Source: Chersky-840 sp036511675 (lineage in GTDB: Bacteria; Actinomycetota; Acidimicrobiia; Acidimicrobiales; UBA8190). Taken from it: DNA of 27,215 bases. Below the pieces are notes generated by a model, which worked only from the letters and a program-made list of their open reading frames with translations, did no database searches and had not been told where the DNA came from. Positions 7,320 to 15,339 of this stretch are shown one piece after another; the stretch's first letter is position 1, and every line of letters starts with the position of its first letter. The translations under genes and the position numbers were made by a program. The stretch covers positions 1 to 27,215 of the forward strand of contig DATCBU010000042.1 in NCBI GenBank assembly GCA_036511675.1, in the 5' to 3' direction.

Positions 7320-8414
7320 GTGGCCATCTCCACGTTGTGGCTCGCCGACTTCCGGTGTTTCACGGAAGCCGAATTCCGACCCGATCCCGAGGGCCTGACC
7401 GTGCTGCGCGGCCCCAACGGCGCGGGCAAGACCTCGGTCCTCGAGGCGGTGGGATGGCTGGCTACCCAGCGGTCGATCCGCGGCGCGGCGCGCGACGTGC
7501 TTGTGCGCAGCGGGGTCGACCGGGCCGTGGTGCGGGCCGAGGCGTCGGTGGGAGCACGGGCCGTGCTCATCGAGGCCGAGATCCCCGTGACGGGCTCGGC
7601 CCGGACCCAGGTCAACCGCCAACCCGTGCGACGTCGGTCGGAGTTGGCCGATGCCCTCAATGTCACGGTCTTCGCCCCCAACGACCTCGACCTGGTCCAG
7701 GGAGGCCCGGCGGGAAGGCGGGACTACCTCGACGACGTGCTCGTGGCCCGCCACGCCCGCCTGGACGCGCTCGTGACCGACGTGGAACGCATCCTGCGCC
7801 AACGCGCCGCAGTGCTCCGCCAGGCCGGCGGCCGCCCTGACAGCGCCATCGCCGCCACCCTGGACGTGTGGGACACCCGCCTGGGCGAGTCAGGGACGGA
7901 GCTGGCCGTCGAGCGCGAAGCGCTGGCCGTCGAGCTCACCCCCTACGCCAGCCGGGCCTACGAGCGCCTGGCGGGGGTGGCCGAGCCGGTGACCCTGGCT
8001 TACCGCCGGTCGTGGGACGGAGAGCTCTCCGAGGCGCTGGGGGCGGCACGGCACGACGACGTCCGCCGCCAGGCGACGTCGGTGGGCCCGCACCGTGACG
8101 ATCTGGAGCTCTCCATCGGGACGCGCCCCACCCGCACCCATGCGTCGCAGGGCGAGCAACGGTGCGTGGCCCTGGCCCTGCGCCTGGCTACCCACGAGCT
8201 CCGGCGCGGCGATCTCCCCGAGGCGCCCGTGCTTCTCCTCGACGACGTCTTCTCCGAGCTCGACGCCCACCGGGCCGCGGCCCTGGTGGACCTGCTCCCC
8301 GCCGGCCAGGTCTTGCTCAGCACCGCCGTCGACCCTCCGTCGGTCGTCCACGCCGGCCGGGTGGTGGAGGTGGCCCAGGGCCAACTCACGGCAGCGGCGG
8401 GAGGGGCATCGTGA
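7320..8414 (+). CDS. recF: DNA replication and repair protein RecF
   Basis: A 364-residue SMC-like ABC ATPase that helps load RecA at gaps in DNA. Walker A GPNGAGKT is at about residues 31-38, the family segment NDLDLVQGGPAGRRDYLDD lies near 120-140, the ABC signature is SQGEQR near 278, and Walker B with the D-loop is VLLLDDVFSELD near 305-316. The proposed start is GTG without a clear ribosome binding site, but it places the first strand (LWLADFRCF) exactly as in the family. The stop overlaps the next gene by 4 nt, suggesting coupling with dciA. Confidence 0.93.
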   Translation: MAISTLWLADFRCFTEAEFRPDPEGLTVLRGPNGAGKTSVLEAVGWLATQRSIRGAARDVLVRSGVDRAVVRAEASVGARAVLIEAEIPVTGSARTQVNRQPVRRRSELADALNVTVFAPNDLDLVQGGPAGRRDYLDDVLVARHARLDALVTDVERILRQRAAVLRQAGGRPDSAIAATLDVWDTRLGESGTELAVEREALAVELTPYASRAYERLAGVAEPVTLAYRRSWDGELSEALGAARHDDVRRQATSVGPHRDDLELSIGTRPTRTHASQGEQRCVALALRLATHELRRGDLPEAPVLLLDDVFSELDAHRAAALVDLLPAGQVLLSTAVDPPSVVHAGRVVEVAQGQLTAAAGGAS

Positions 8415-8743
8415 CGGCCCCTCGACGAGACGGGCGCGGGCGATCGAGCTCCGGCATGGTCCGGATCGGTGATGCCCTGGGCGAGGTCGCCAGCCATCTG
8501 GGCGCGGGCCGTGCCGATGTCGTCGGGGTCGTCTTCGGGCGCTGGGACGACATCGTGGGTCCGGCCGTCGCCGCGCACGTCCGCCCCGTGCGCGTGGACG
8601 GAGTGACGCTTGTGGTCAGCGCCGATCACCCCGCCTGGGCCACGCAGATGCGGCATCTCGCGCCCGACATCCTCGGCCGTCTACGCGAGGTGTGCGGAGC
8701 GCAGCACGCCCTCGAACGACTCGACGTGCGCGTGCGTCGATAG
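8411..8743 (+). CDS. dciA: DUF721 / DciA-type helicase-loading protein
   Basis: A 110-residue protein beginning VTAPRRDGRGRSSSGMVRIG. The core has the DUF721 pattern: a leading helix (IGDALGEVASHLG), then VFGRWDDIVGPAVAAHVRPV, a strand pair VDGVTLVVSADHPAWATQMRHLAPDIL and a final LDVRV. DUF721 proteins between recF and gyrB in actinobacteria are DciA homologues, which interact with the replicative helicase DnaB and act in its loading; that role is from the family. The GTG start overlaps the recF stop (GTGA); an ATG at 8457 is a shorter alternative. The N-terminal 15 residues are basic and probably disordered. Confidence 0.85.
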   Translation: MTAPRRDGRGRSSSGMVRIGDALGEVASHLGAGRADVVGVVFGRWDDIVGPAVAAHVRPVRVDGVTLVVSADHPAWATQMRHLAPDILGRLREVCGAQHALERLDVRVRR

Positions 8744-8936
8744 ACACTCCATCGGATCGTTGAACACCCTGCTCACAGCGGTGTCGAGGGCCCCCTCGAC
8801 GACGCCGATTTGGCTCGCCGCGTAACCCCTTCCTGGTAGACTGCAATGCGTCGGTAACGCACTGAAATCAGCCCCCTCGGGACTGTGTCGGGACGGTGCG
8901 TCCCCCGATCGAAACGGGACAAGAAAGGGCGCGTGC

Positions 8937-10889
8937 GTGGCGCTGAAGACAGAGGTGGGAGTCGTGAATAACGGCTCCGCGGGGTCCTACGACGCCAGCG
9001 ACATCACCGTTCTCGAAGGCCTCGATCCGGTCCGGAAACGCCCCGGTATGTACATCGGGTCGACGGGGCCCACGGGTCTGCACCACCTGGTGTGGGAGGT
9101 CGTCGACAACGCCATCGACGAAGCCATGGCCGGCCGTGCCACCCAGATCGACGTGACCCTGCTCGCCGATGGAGGTTGCCGGGTCAGGGACAACGGTGCT
9201 GGCATCCCCGTCAAGCCCAGTCCGCAGTACCCCGACATCTCCGCCGCCGAGCTGGTGCTCACCACCCTGCATGCAGGGGGGAAATTCGGCGGCTCGGGCT
9301 ACAAGGTCTCGGGTGGTCTCCACGGCGTCGGTGTCTCGGTCGTGAACGCCCTGTCGACCAAGCTGGTGCTCGAGATCGACCGCGAAGGCAAGCACCACGT
9401 GGCCGAGTTCGGCAACGGTGGCGAGATCAAGAAGAAGCTCAAGGCGAGCGGGCCCGCGCCCCGCGACCGCACTGGCACCACGGTGACGTTCTGGCCGGAC
9501 GGGTCGATCTTCGAGGAGACCGAGTTCCGCGCCCAGACGATCCTCGAGCGCCTGCAGATGATGGCCTTTCTCAACAAGGGCCTCGAGATCCGCTTCGCCG
9601 ACGAGCGTCCCGAGCGCGAGCAGCAGGTCACCTACAAGTACGCGGGCGGCATCGTCGACTACGTGAAGCACCTCAACAGCTCCAAAGAGGCGTTGTTCCG
9701 CCGGGTGTGCTCCTACGCCCAGTCCGAGGACGACCAGGAGGTGGAGATCGCCCTGCAGTGGAACACCGGCTTCCACGAGTCCATCCACTCCTTCGCCAAC
9801 GGCATCTCCACCATGGAGGGCGGCATGCACGAGGAGGGCTTCAAAAAGGCCCTCACCAACGCCGTCAACCGCTACGCCCGGGCCAAGGGCACCTTGAAGG
9901 AGAAGGAAGAGAACTTCCAGGGCGAAGACATCCGCGAAGGCCTGACCGCCATCATCTCGGTCCGGCTGCGCGATCCGCAGTTCGAGGGCCAGACCAAAGG
10001 AAAGCTGGGCAACGTCTCCATTAGGTCACTGGTGGAACGGGCCACCAACGAGAAGCTCGTGGACTGGCTCGAGGAGAACCCCCGCGAGTCCAACCAGATC
10101 GTGGCGAAGTCGACCACCGCGGCGCGCGCCCGGGTGGCGGCCCGCGCCGCACGCGACCTGACCCGGCGCAAGTCCGCCCTCGGGGGGGCGGGACTGCCCG
10201 GCAAGCTCGTGGACTGCTCGTCGCGCGACCCGCGCGAGAGCGAGCTGTTCATCGTGGAGGGCAACTCGGCGGGCGGCTCGGCCAAGGACGCCCGCAACCC
10301 GCGCCTGCAGGCCATCTTGCCCATCCGGGGCAAGATCTTGAACGTGGAGCGGGCCCGCATCGACAAGATGCTCAAGAACGCCGAGATCCAGGCGCTCATC
10401 TCGGCCATCGGGGCGGGGTTGGCCGACGAGTTCGACCTCGACAAGATCCGCTACCACAAGGTGATCATCCTGGCCGACGCCGATGTCGACGGCTCGCACA
10501 TCCGCACGCTGCTGCTCACATTCTTCTTCCGGCAGATGAAGCCGCTCGTCGAAGGGGGGTTTGTGTACGTGGCACAACCGCCGCTGTACTCGACCCTCAT
10601 CGGAAAGGAGAAGATCTATCTCAAAGACGACGCCGCCAAGACGGCGTTCCTGGCCGGGCACCCCGACCACAAACAGGACTTCCAGCGCCTGAAGGGCCTG
10701 GGCGAGATGGACTTCGGCGAGCTGCGCGACACGACGATGGACGCCGGACGCCGTTCACTGCTGCAGATCAACGTCGAGCAGGCCGCCATGGCCGACAACG
10801 TGTGCTCTGTGCTCATGGGTGACGACGTCGAACAGCGCCGCCATTTCATCCAGACCAACGCCAAGGACGTGCGCTTCCTCGACATCTGA
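8937..10889 (+). CDS. gyrB: DNA gyrase subunit B
   Basis: A 650-residue ATPase subunit of gyrase, which introduces negative supercoils. The GHKL ATPase domain shows NAIDEA (58-63), DNGAGIPV and GLHGVG; the TOPRIM domain shows EGNSAGG (E441) and DADVDG (D514, D516, D518), the metal-binding acidic residues. The C-terminus ends DVRFLDI, as usual. The length matches the short actinobacterial form, lacking the insert of enterobacterial GyrB. The GTG start has GAAAGGG 7 nt upstream; a second in-frame GTG nine codons on is possible. The 193-nt gap before it probably holds the promoter: TAGACT at 8837-8842 resembles a -10 box, but no well-spaced -35 is visible. Confidence 0.95.
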   Translation: MALKTEVGVVNNGSAGSYDASDITVLEGLDPVRKRPGMYIGSTGPTGLHHLVWEVVDNAIDEAMAGRATQIDVTLLADGGCRVRDNGAGIPVKPSPQYPDISAAELVLTTLHAGGKFGGSGYKVSGGLHGVGVSVVNALSTKLVLEIDREGKHHVAEFGNGGEIKKKLKASGPAPRDRTGTTVTFWPDGSIFEETEFRAQTILERLQMMAFLNKGLEIRFADERPEREQQVTYKYAGGIVDYVKHLNSSKEALFRRVCSYAQSEDDQEVEIALQWNTGFHESIHSFANGISTMEGGMHEEGFKKALTNAVNRYARAKGTLKEKEENFQGEDIREGLTAIISVRLRDPQFEGQTKGKLGNVSIRSLVERATNEKLVDWLEENPRESNQIVAKSTTAARARVAARAARDLTRRKSALGGAGLPGKLVDCSSRDPRESELFIVEGNSAGGSAKDARNPRLQAILPIRGKILNVERARIDKMLKNAEIQALISAIGAGLADEFDLDKIRYHKVIILADADVDGSHIRTLLLTFFFRQMKPLVEGGFVYVAQPPLYSTLIGKEKIYLKDDAAKTAFLAGHPDHKQDFQRLKGLGEMDFGELRDTTMDAGRRSLLQINVEQAAMADNVCSVLMGDDVEQRRHFIQTNAKDVRFLDI

Positions 10890-10944
10890 GGAGCGCACCG
10901 GGGACTGCACAACCCCGCGACAACGACGGAGGGACCAGGCCCAC

Positions 10945-13428
10945 ATGGCCAAACGCGGCGGTAACCGAGACAGCGGCACGGGGACCGACGTACCCGAGCC
11001 CACGCCGGCGGCGATCGAGCCCATCGAGATCCAAGAGGAGATGGAGCGCTCGTTCCTCGAGTACTCCATGTCCGTCATCGTGTCACGGGCCCTCCCCGAC
11101 GTGCGTGACGGGCTCAAGCCCGTGCACCGCAGGATCCTCTACTCCATGTACGAGCAGGGACTGCGTCCCGACCGCTCGCGCACGAAGTGCGCCAAGGCGG
11201 TGGGCGAGGTCATGGGGAACTTCCACCCCCACGGTGACACCGCCATCTACGACGCGCTGGCCCGCATGGCCCAGGACTTCAGCCTCCGGCACGTGCTCAT
11301 CGACGGGCACGGCAACTTCGGCGGTCGCGGGCCCGAAGAAGGTCCCGCCGCCATGCGCTACACCGAGTGCCGCTTGGCCCCGCTGGCCATGGACATGCTG
11401 GCCGGCATCGACGAGGACACCATCGACTTCGTCCCCAATTACGACGGCTCTACCGAGGAGCCCGTGGTGCTGCCGGCGCGCTTTCCCAACCTCCTCGTCA
11501 ACGGCTCGCAGGGGATCGCCGTGGGCATGGCCACCAACATCCCACCCCACAACCTGGGCGAGGTCATCGATGCCGTGGTGCACGTGCTCGAGAATCCCGA
11601 GGCCACCCCCGACGACCTCATGCAATTCGTGAAGGGACCGGACTTCCCCACCGGGGCCCAGATCCTCGGCCGCCAGGGGATCCTCGACGCCTACCGGACG
11701 GGGAAGGGCTCGATCAAGATGCGGGCCCTGGCCGAGGTGGACGAGAGCCGGGGCGCCACCCGTATCGTGGTGACCGACATCCCCTTCCAGACCTCGATCG
11801 AGGTGATCGAACAGAAGATCGGCGAGCTCGCCAACGCCGGCGCGCTCGACGGCATCTCCGACGTCCAGAACGACTCGGCCGGCAAGATGCCGCGCCTCGT
11901 CGTCACCCTCAAGCGCGACGCCAACGCCAACGTGGTGCTCAACAACCTCTACAAGCACACTCCCCTTCAGACCAACTTCCCGGTGAACATGGTGGCCCTG
12001 GTGGACGGGGTCCCCCGGACCCTCAACCTGGCCCAGTGCGTGTCGTACTACGCCACGCACCAGATCGAGGTCATCACCCGCCGTTCGGAATTCCGGCTGA
12101 AGAAGGCGCGCGAGCGCGCCCACATCGTGGAAGGCCTGCTGCGGGCCATCGACATGCTCGATGCCGTCATCGCGGCGATCCGCGCCTCTGACGACCGACC
12201 GGCGGCGCGCACAGCGCTCATGGCCGAGCCCTTCTCCTTCAGCGAGCAGCAGGCCGAGCACATTCTCGACATGACCCTCGGCCGGTTGACCCGCCTGGGG
12301 CGGGCCAACCTTGAAGAGGAGATGGAAGAGCTGCGCCGCACCATCGCCGAGCTCGAGTCCATCCTGGGCGACCCGGCCCGGTTGCGCGCCGTGATCGCCA
12401 CCGAGCTGGGCGAGATCCGGTCCAAGTACGCCAACGACCGCCGGACCCAGGTCACCCACGATCCGGGCGAGCTCGGCGTCGAGGATCTCATCAGTGACGA
12501 GGAGATCGTCGTCACCATGACGCGCGCCGGCTACATCAAGGCCGTGCCGGCGGGGTCGTTCCGGACCCAGGGCCGCGGCGGGCGCGGTGTGCAGGGGGCA
12601 CGACTCAAAGAAGAGGACCTGGTCGACGACGTGGTGCACACCACCACCCTGGCGTTCCTCCTGTTGTTCTCGAACCGGGGTCGCGTCTACCGGTTGCGCG
12701 CCCACGAGGTGCCCGTGAAAGAGCGCACGGCGCGGGGCACGGCGGTGGTCAACCTCCTCCCGCTCAGCCCCAGCGAGAAGATCCAGGCCATCGTGGCCAC
12801 GCGGGACTTCGACTCGGGGGGGTTCCTGACCTTCGCCACCAAGATGGGCCAGGTGAAGAAGACGGCGTTCACCGAGTACGACAAGTCCCGGCGCGAGGGC
12901 TTCATCGCCATCGCACTGCGCGACAACGATGAGCTGGTGCGGGTCGTGGCCACCTCGGGGGACGACGACATCGTCATGGTGAGCCACAATGGCAGCGGCA
13001 TCCGGTTCTCCGAGACCGACGTCAGACCCATGGGCCGGGACGCGGCGGGAGTACGGGGAATGCGGTTGCGAACCGGCGACGAGGTCGTGTCGATGGATGT
13101 CGTGCGCCCCGACAATGACATCCTCATCGTGACCGACGCCGGCTTCGGCAAGCGCACCAAGACCGACCACTTCGGCCGCCAGGGCCGCGGCGGCCAGGGG
13201 GTGCGGGCCATCAAGCTCACGGCCCGCCGAGGGCGGGTGGTGGCCGCCTTCATGGCCGGGCTCGACGACGAGATCCTCCTCATCTCGACGGGGGGCATCG
13301 TGATCCGCACCGCCGTGCGCGAGATCGCGGCTCAGGGTCGCGACGCCACCGGGGTCCGGCTCATGAGCCTGGAAGAGGGCCACACGGTCGCCGCCGTGGC
13401 GGCGGTGACAGGAGAAGAAGACGAGTAG
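10945..13428 (+). CDS. gyrA: DNA gyrase subunit A
   Basis: An 827-residue cleavage-religation subunit. The catalytic tyrosine is Y139 in AAMRYTEC. The quinolone-resistance region reads HPHGDTAIYD, with Thr99 and Asp103 at the positions of E. coli Ser83 and Asp87; a hydroxyl residue at that place is normally linked to quinolone sensitivity. Between them the loop GGRGPEEGP differs from the usual sequence. The C-terminal wrapping domain has blade motifs and a GyrA-box-like QGRGGRG, with a second QGRGGQG further on. The frame extends upstream to 10819, inside gyrB, but the ATG at 10945 has GGAGGG upstream (11-nt spacing) and begins MAKRGG. It lies 55 nt after gyrB. Confidence 0.95.
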   Translation: MAKRGGNRDSGTGTDVPEPTPAAIEPIEIQEEMERSFLEYSMSVIVSRALPDVRDGLKPVHRRILYSMYEQGLRPDRSRTKCAKAVGEVMGNFHPHGDTAIYDALARMAQDFSLRHVLIDGHGNFGGRGPEEGPAAMRYTECRLAPLAMDMLAGIDEDTIDFVPNYDGSTEEPVVLPARFPNLLVNGSQGIAVGMATNIPPHNLGEVIDAVVHVLENPEATPDDLMQFVKGPDFPTGAQILGRQGILDAYRTGKGSIKMRALAEVDESRGATRIVVTDIPFQTSIEVIEQKIGELANAGALDGISDVQNDSAGKMPRLVVTLKRDANANVVLNNLYKHTPLQTNFPVNMVALVDGVPRTLNLAQCVSYYATHQIEVITRRSEFRLKKARERAHIVEGLLRAIDMLDAVIAAIRASDDRPAARTALMAEPFSFSEQQAEHILDMTLGRLTRLGRANLEEEMEELRRTIAELESILGDPARLRAVIATELGEIRSKYANDRRTQVTHDPGELGVEDLISDEEIVVTMTRAGYIKAVPAGSFRTQGRGGRGVQGARLKEEDLVDDVVHTTTLAFLLLFSNRGRVYRLRAHEVPVKERTARGTAVVNLLPLSPSEKIQAIVATRDFDSGGFLTFATKMGQVKKTAFTEYDKSRREGFIAIALRDNDELVRVVATSGDDDIVMVSHNGSGIRFSETDVRPMGRDAAGVRGMRLRTGDEVVSMDVVRPDNDILIVTDAGFGKRTKTDHFGRQGRGGQGVRAIKLTARRGRVVAAFMAGLDDEILLISTGGIVIRTAVREIAAQGRDATGVRLMSLEEGHTVAAVAAVTGEEDE

Positions 13429-13459
13429 GTCCGACCCTCAGGCGCGGGCCTCTTAGGTA

Positions 13460-13485
13460 CCGGGCCCTTCAGGCCCTGGGCCCGG
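13460..13485. terminator. GC-rich hairpin between convergent gyrA and P450 genes
   Basis: CCGGGCCC (13460-13467) and GGGCCCGG (13478-13485) form a perfect 8-bp stem with a 10-base loop. It lies at the meeting point of gyrA and the convergent P450 gene, covering the P450 stop codon. It lacks a U-run, so it would be an atypical, possibly bidirectional terminator. Confidence 0.4.
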
Positions 13486-14704
13486 CCCGCACCGAGTCGA
13501 AGCGCACCGGGAGCTGGGGCGGCGAGCGGAAGGCGAGGCCCTCGATCCGCACCGGCGGTCCGCCGCCCACCGAGGCCGAGTCGTCGAAGCGCAAGCCCTC
13601 GAGACGCTCCAGGAGCGCCCCGAGGCCGATGCGCAGCTCCATGCGGGCCAGGTGCATCCCGAGGCACTGATGGCGCCCGGTGCCGAAGGCGATGTGCGCC
13701 GGATCGTGGCGGTCGAGGTCCCACTGATCGGGATGGCTGTAGCGCGACTCGTCGCGGTTCGCCGACCCCGTGGCGCACACGAGCGACACGCCCTTGGGGA
13801 TCGTGACCCCGTCGATGTCGACGGGACACGTGGTCTCGCGGTTGACCATGGTGACCGAGGTCTCCCACCGCAGGGTCTCCTCGATGACGTCGTCGAGGAG
13901 GCTGGGGTCGGCCCGCACCCGGTCGAGCACGTCGGGCCGCGACAGCAGGGCGAACAAGCAACTGCCCATGGCGGCGAAGGTGGTCTCGGCCCCGGCGGGC
14001 AGCAACAGGCGCAGGAACCCGTAGATGTGTTCGTCGCCGAGGCGCTCCCCGTCCATCTCGGCCGTGACGATGTCGGAGATCAGGTCGTCGGTGGGATGGA
14101 CCTTGCGGTCTTCCACGATGGGCGTGAGGTAGGCGCGCATGGCGGCTGACGCGGCGGTGGACACGGGGTAGTCCTCGGGGCCCTTGTTCATGTCGAGGGC
14201 CCAGGCGTGGAAGCGCTCGTGGGCCTCAGAGGGCACGCCCAGCACCTCGGCGATGACCTGGACGGGGAATTGGCTGGTGATCTGGGCCACGAGGTCCGCG
14301 CTGGTGGCACCGGCCATGTCGTCGATGAGCCGGTGGATGGTGGGGGCGATGAGCTCGCTCTCCCAGCGCGCCAGCGCCGAGGGGCGAAAGGCGTGGGCGA
14401 CGAGGTTGCGGTAGCGACGGTGCTCCTCACCGTCCATGGCCAGGATGACGGTCCCCATGACCGGCCCCATGGTGTCGGCGTTGACCCGGCTCGAGAAGCG
14501 CTTGGGGTCCCGGAGGACGAGCTCCACGTCCGCGTACTTCGTCACCAACCAGACGTCGGACTCATCCCCGCCGAAGCGCCCCACGGGCCGGTCACGCCGG
14601 CACTCGGCCCAGTAGTCGTAGATGTCGGGCGCGGTCTCCGCGTCGCTGCCGGTCTCGGTCACGGGCGTCTGTGCGGTCGGATCAGTCGGCGCCGGCAGGA
14701 ACAC
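13469..14704 (-). CDS. Cytochrome P450
   Basis: A 411-residue soluble bacterial P450 monooxygenase. The haem-binding loop FGTGRHQCLG gives the thiolate ligand Cys347; the oxygen-activating I-helix motif is AGAETT (237-242), and the K-helix ExxR is E276-R279. The segment DGEEHRRYRNLVAHAF near 91-106 is the usual C-helix region. No membrane anchor is present. Substrate cannot be told from sequence; it needs an electron-transfer partner (ferredoxin and reductase), and none is encoded nearby. The ATG overlaps the end of the VKOR-like gene by 23 nt, so the two are probably co-transcribed; an in-frame GTG at 14662 is an alternative start without overlap. The GC content and codon use look like the chromosome. 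Confidence 0.93.
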   Translation of the reverse strand: MFLPAPTDPTAQTPVTETGSDAETAPDIYDYWAECRRDRPVGRFGGDESDVWLVTKYADVELVLRDPKRFSSRVNADTMGPVMGTVILAMDGEEHRRYRNLVAHAFRPSALARWESELIAPTIHRLIDDMAGATSADLVAQITSQFPVQVIAEVLGVPSEAHERFHAWALDMNKGPEDYPVSTAASAAMRAYLTPIVEDRKVHPTDDLISDIVTAEMDGERLGDEHIYGFLRLLLPAGAETTFAAMGSCLFALLSRPDVLDRVRADPSLLDDVIEETLRWETSVTMVNRETTCPVDIDGVTIPKGVSLVCATGSANRDESRYSHPDQWDLDRHDPAHIAFGTGRHQCLGMHLARMELRIGLGALLERLEGLRFDDSASVGGGPPVRIEGLAFRSPPQLPVRFDSVRAGPRA

Positions 14705-15155
14705 GGCCGCCGCCGGACGCCAGCAACGCCGGGGACGTCGTCACGATGATCACGAAGAGGAGGAAACCCACGAAGTGGATGATCGAGCACCAGACGCACA
14801 GGGACTGGATGATGAACAACTCCTCGGCGAAGAGGTAGATGATCATCCCGATGCCGAGGATCGACAGGATCAGTCGGGCCAGGTGGATACGCCGGTCGGC
14901 TGATCGCCAGGCCAACGGCAGGGACAACAGGCTCATGGGGGCGAAGTACGCCAGACCCAGGATGGGCACGGGTATGCCCAGGAAGTGCGACGAATTACTG
15001 GTGAGGATCTTCTCGCACGGCCCCAACTCGGGACAGACGAAGAAGCGCGTGTCGTAGTGAGAGATCGTCAGATAGATGGACCCGACGAGGCCGATGAGGC
15101 TCAGAAGCAAGGTCACCGTCGGCTGCCATCGGAGCGTCGGGCTGTCCTCAGGCAT
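14682..15155 (-). CDS. Vitamin K epoxide reductase (VKOR) family protein
   Basis: A 157-residue membrane protein with four hydrophobic segments (about 13-32, 58-82, 92-112 and 115-141). The CxxC active site is C120-V-W-C123 near the start of the last helix, and the loop pair is C41 and C47, followed by SNSSHFLGIPVPILGLAYF, the characteristic VKOR region. Bacterial VKORs reoxidise DsbA-like proteins with quinone as acceptor, producing disulfide bonds outside the cytoplasm. The frame is open to 15239, but the ATG at 15155 has GGAGG 7 nt upstream and is preferred. No fused thioredoxin domain is present, so a separate partner is expected elsewhere. Confidence 0.88.
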   Translation of the reverse strand: MPEDSPTLRWQPTVTLLLSLIGLVGSIYLTISHYDTRFFVCPELGPCEKILTSNSSHFLGIPVPILGLAYFAPMSLLSLPLAWRSADRRIHLARLILSILGIGMIIYLFAEELFIIQSLCVWCSIIHFVGFLLFVIIVTTSPALLASGGGRVPAGAD

Positions 15156-15207
15156 CGGGTCGCCTCCGGTTGCTCGGCTGCATAGGGCGAGATGGTAGAC
15201 GCCGGGC

Positions 15208-15273
15208 GCCCCCGGGCACTGCTCCGCGCCGGGTGACACTCTTGCCCCCGGGTCGATGCACTTGCCCCCGGGT
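15208..15273. promoter_or_regulatory. Repeated motif in the divergent VKOR / TIR-WD40 promoter region
   Basis: CTTGCCCCCGGGT occurs exactly twice, at 15241-15253 and 15261-15273, start-to-start 20 bp or two helical turns. A third core GCCCCCGGG is at 15208-15216. The copies lie 67-130 bp before the TIR-WD40 start and 50-120 bp before the VKOR-like start. This spacing suits a dimeric regulator binding one DNA face. No regulator gene lies beside it, so the factor is unknown. Confidence 0.45.
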
Positions 15274-15339
15274 GACCGGGTGGGGCACGCTCGCTAGGTT
15301 CTGGCCCGTCAAGAGGACCAGATTGGTCGGGGGTGTTCG

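Noticed and set aside
8744..8936. Full promoter call for gyrB from TAGACT
   Set aside because: The nearest -35-like TTGGCT is 21 bp away, too far, so only a weak note was kept in the gyrB entry.
11083..13383. 766-residue minus-strand open frame
   Set aside because: Antisense shadow of gyrA with His/Asp/Gly/Val bias and no domain.
15156..15239. N-terminal extension of the VKOR-like protein to 15239
   Set aside because: The ATG at 15155 has GGAGG at 7 nt, and the extra residues overlap the repeat-bearing promoter region and lack family similarity.
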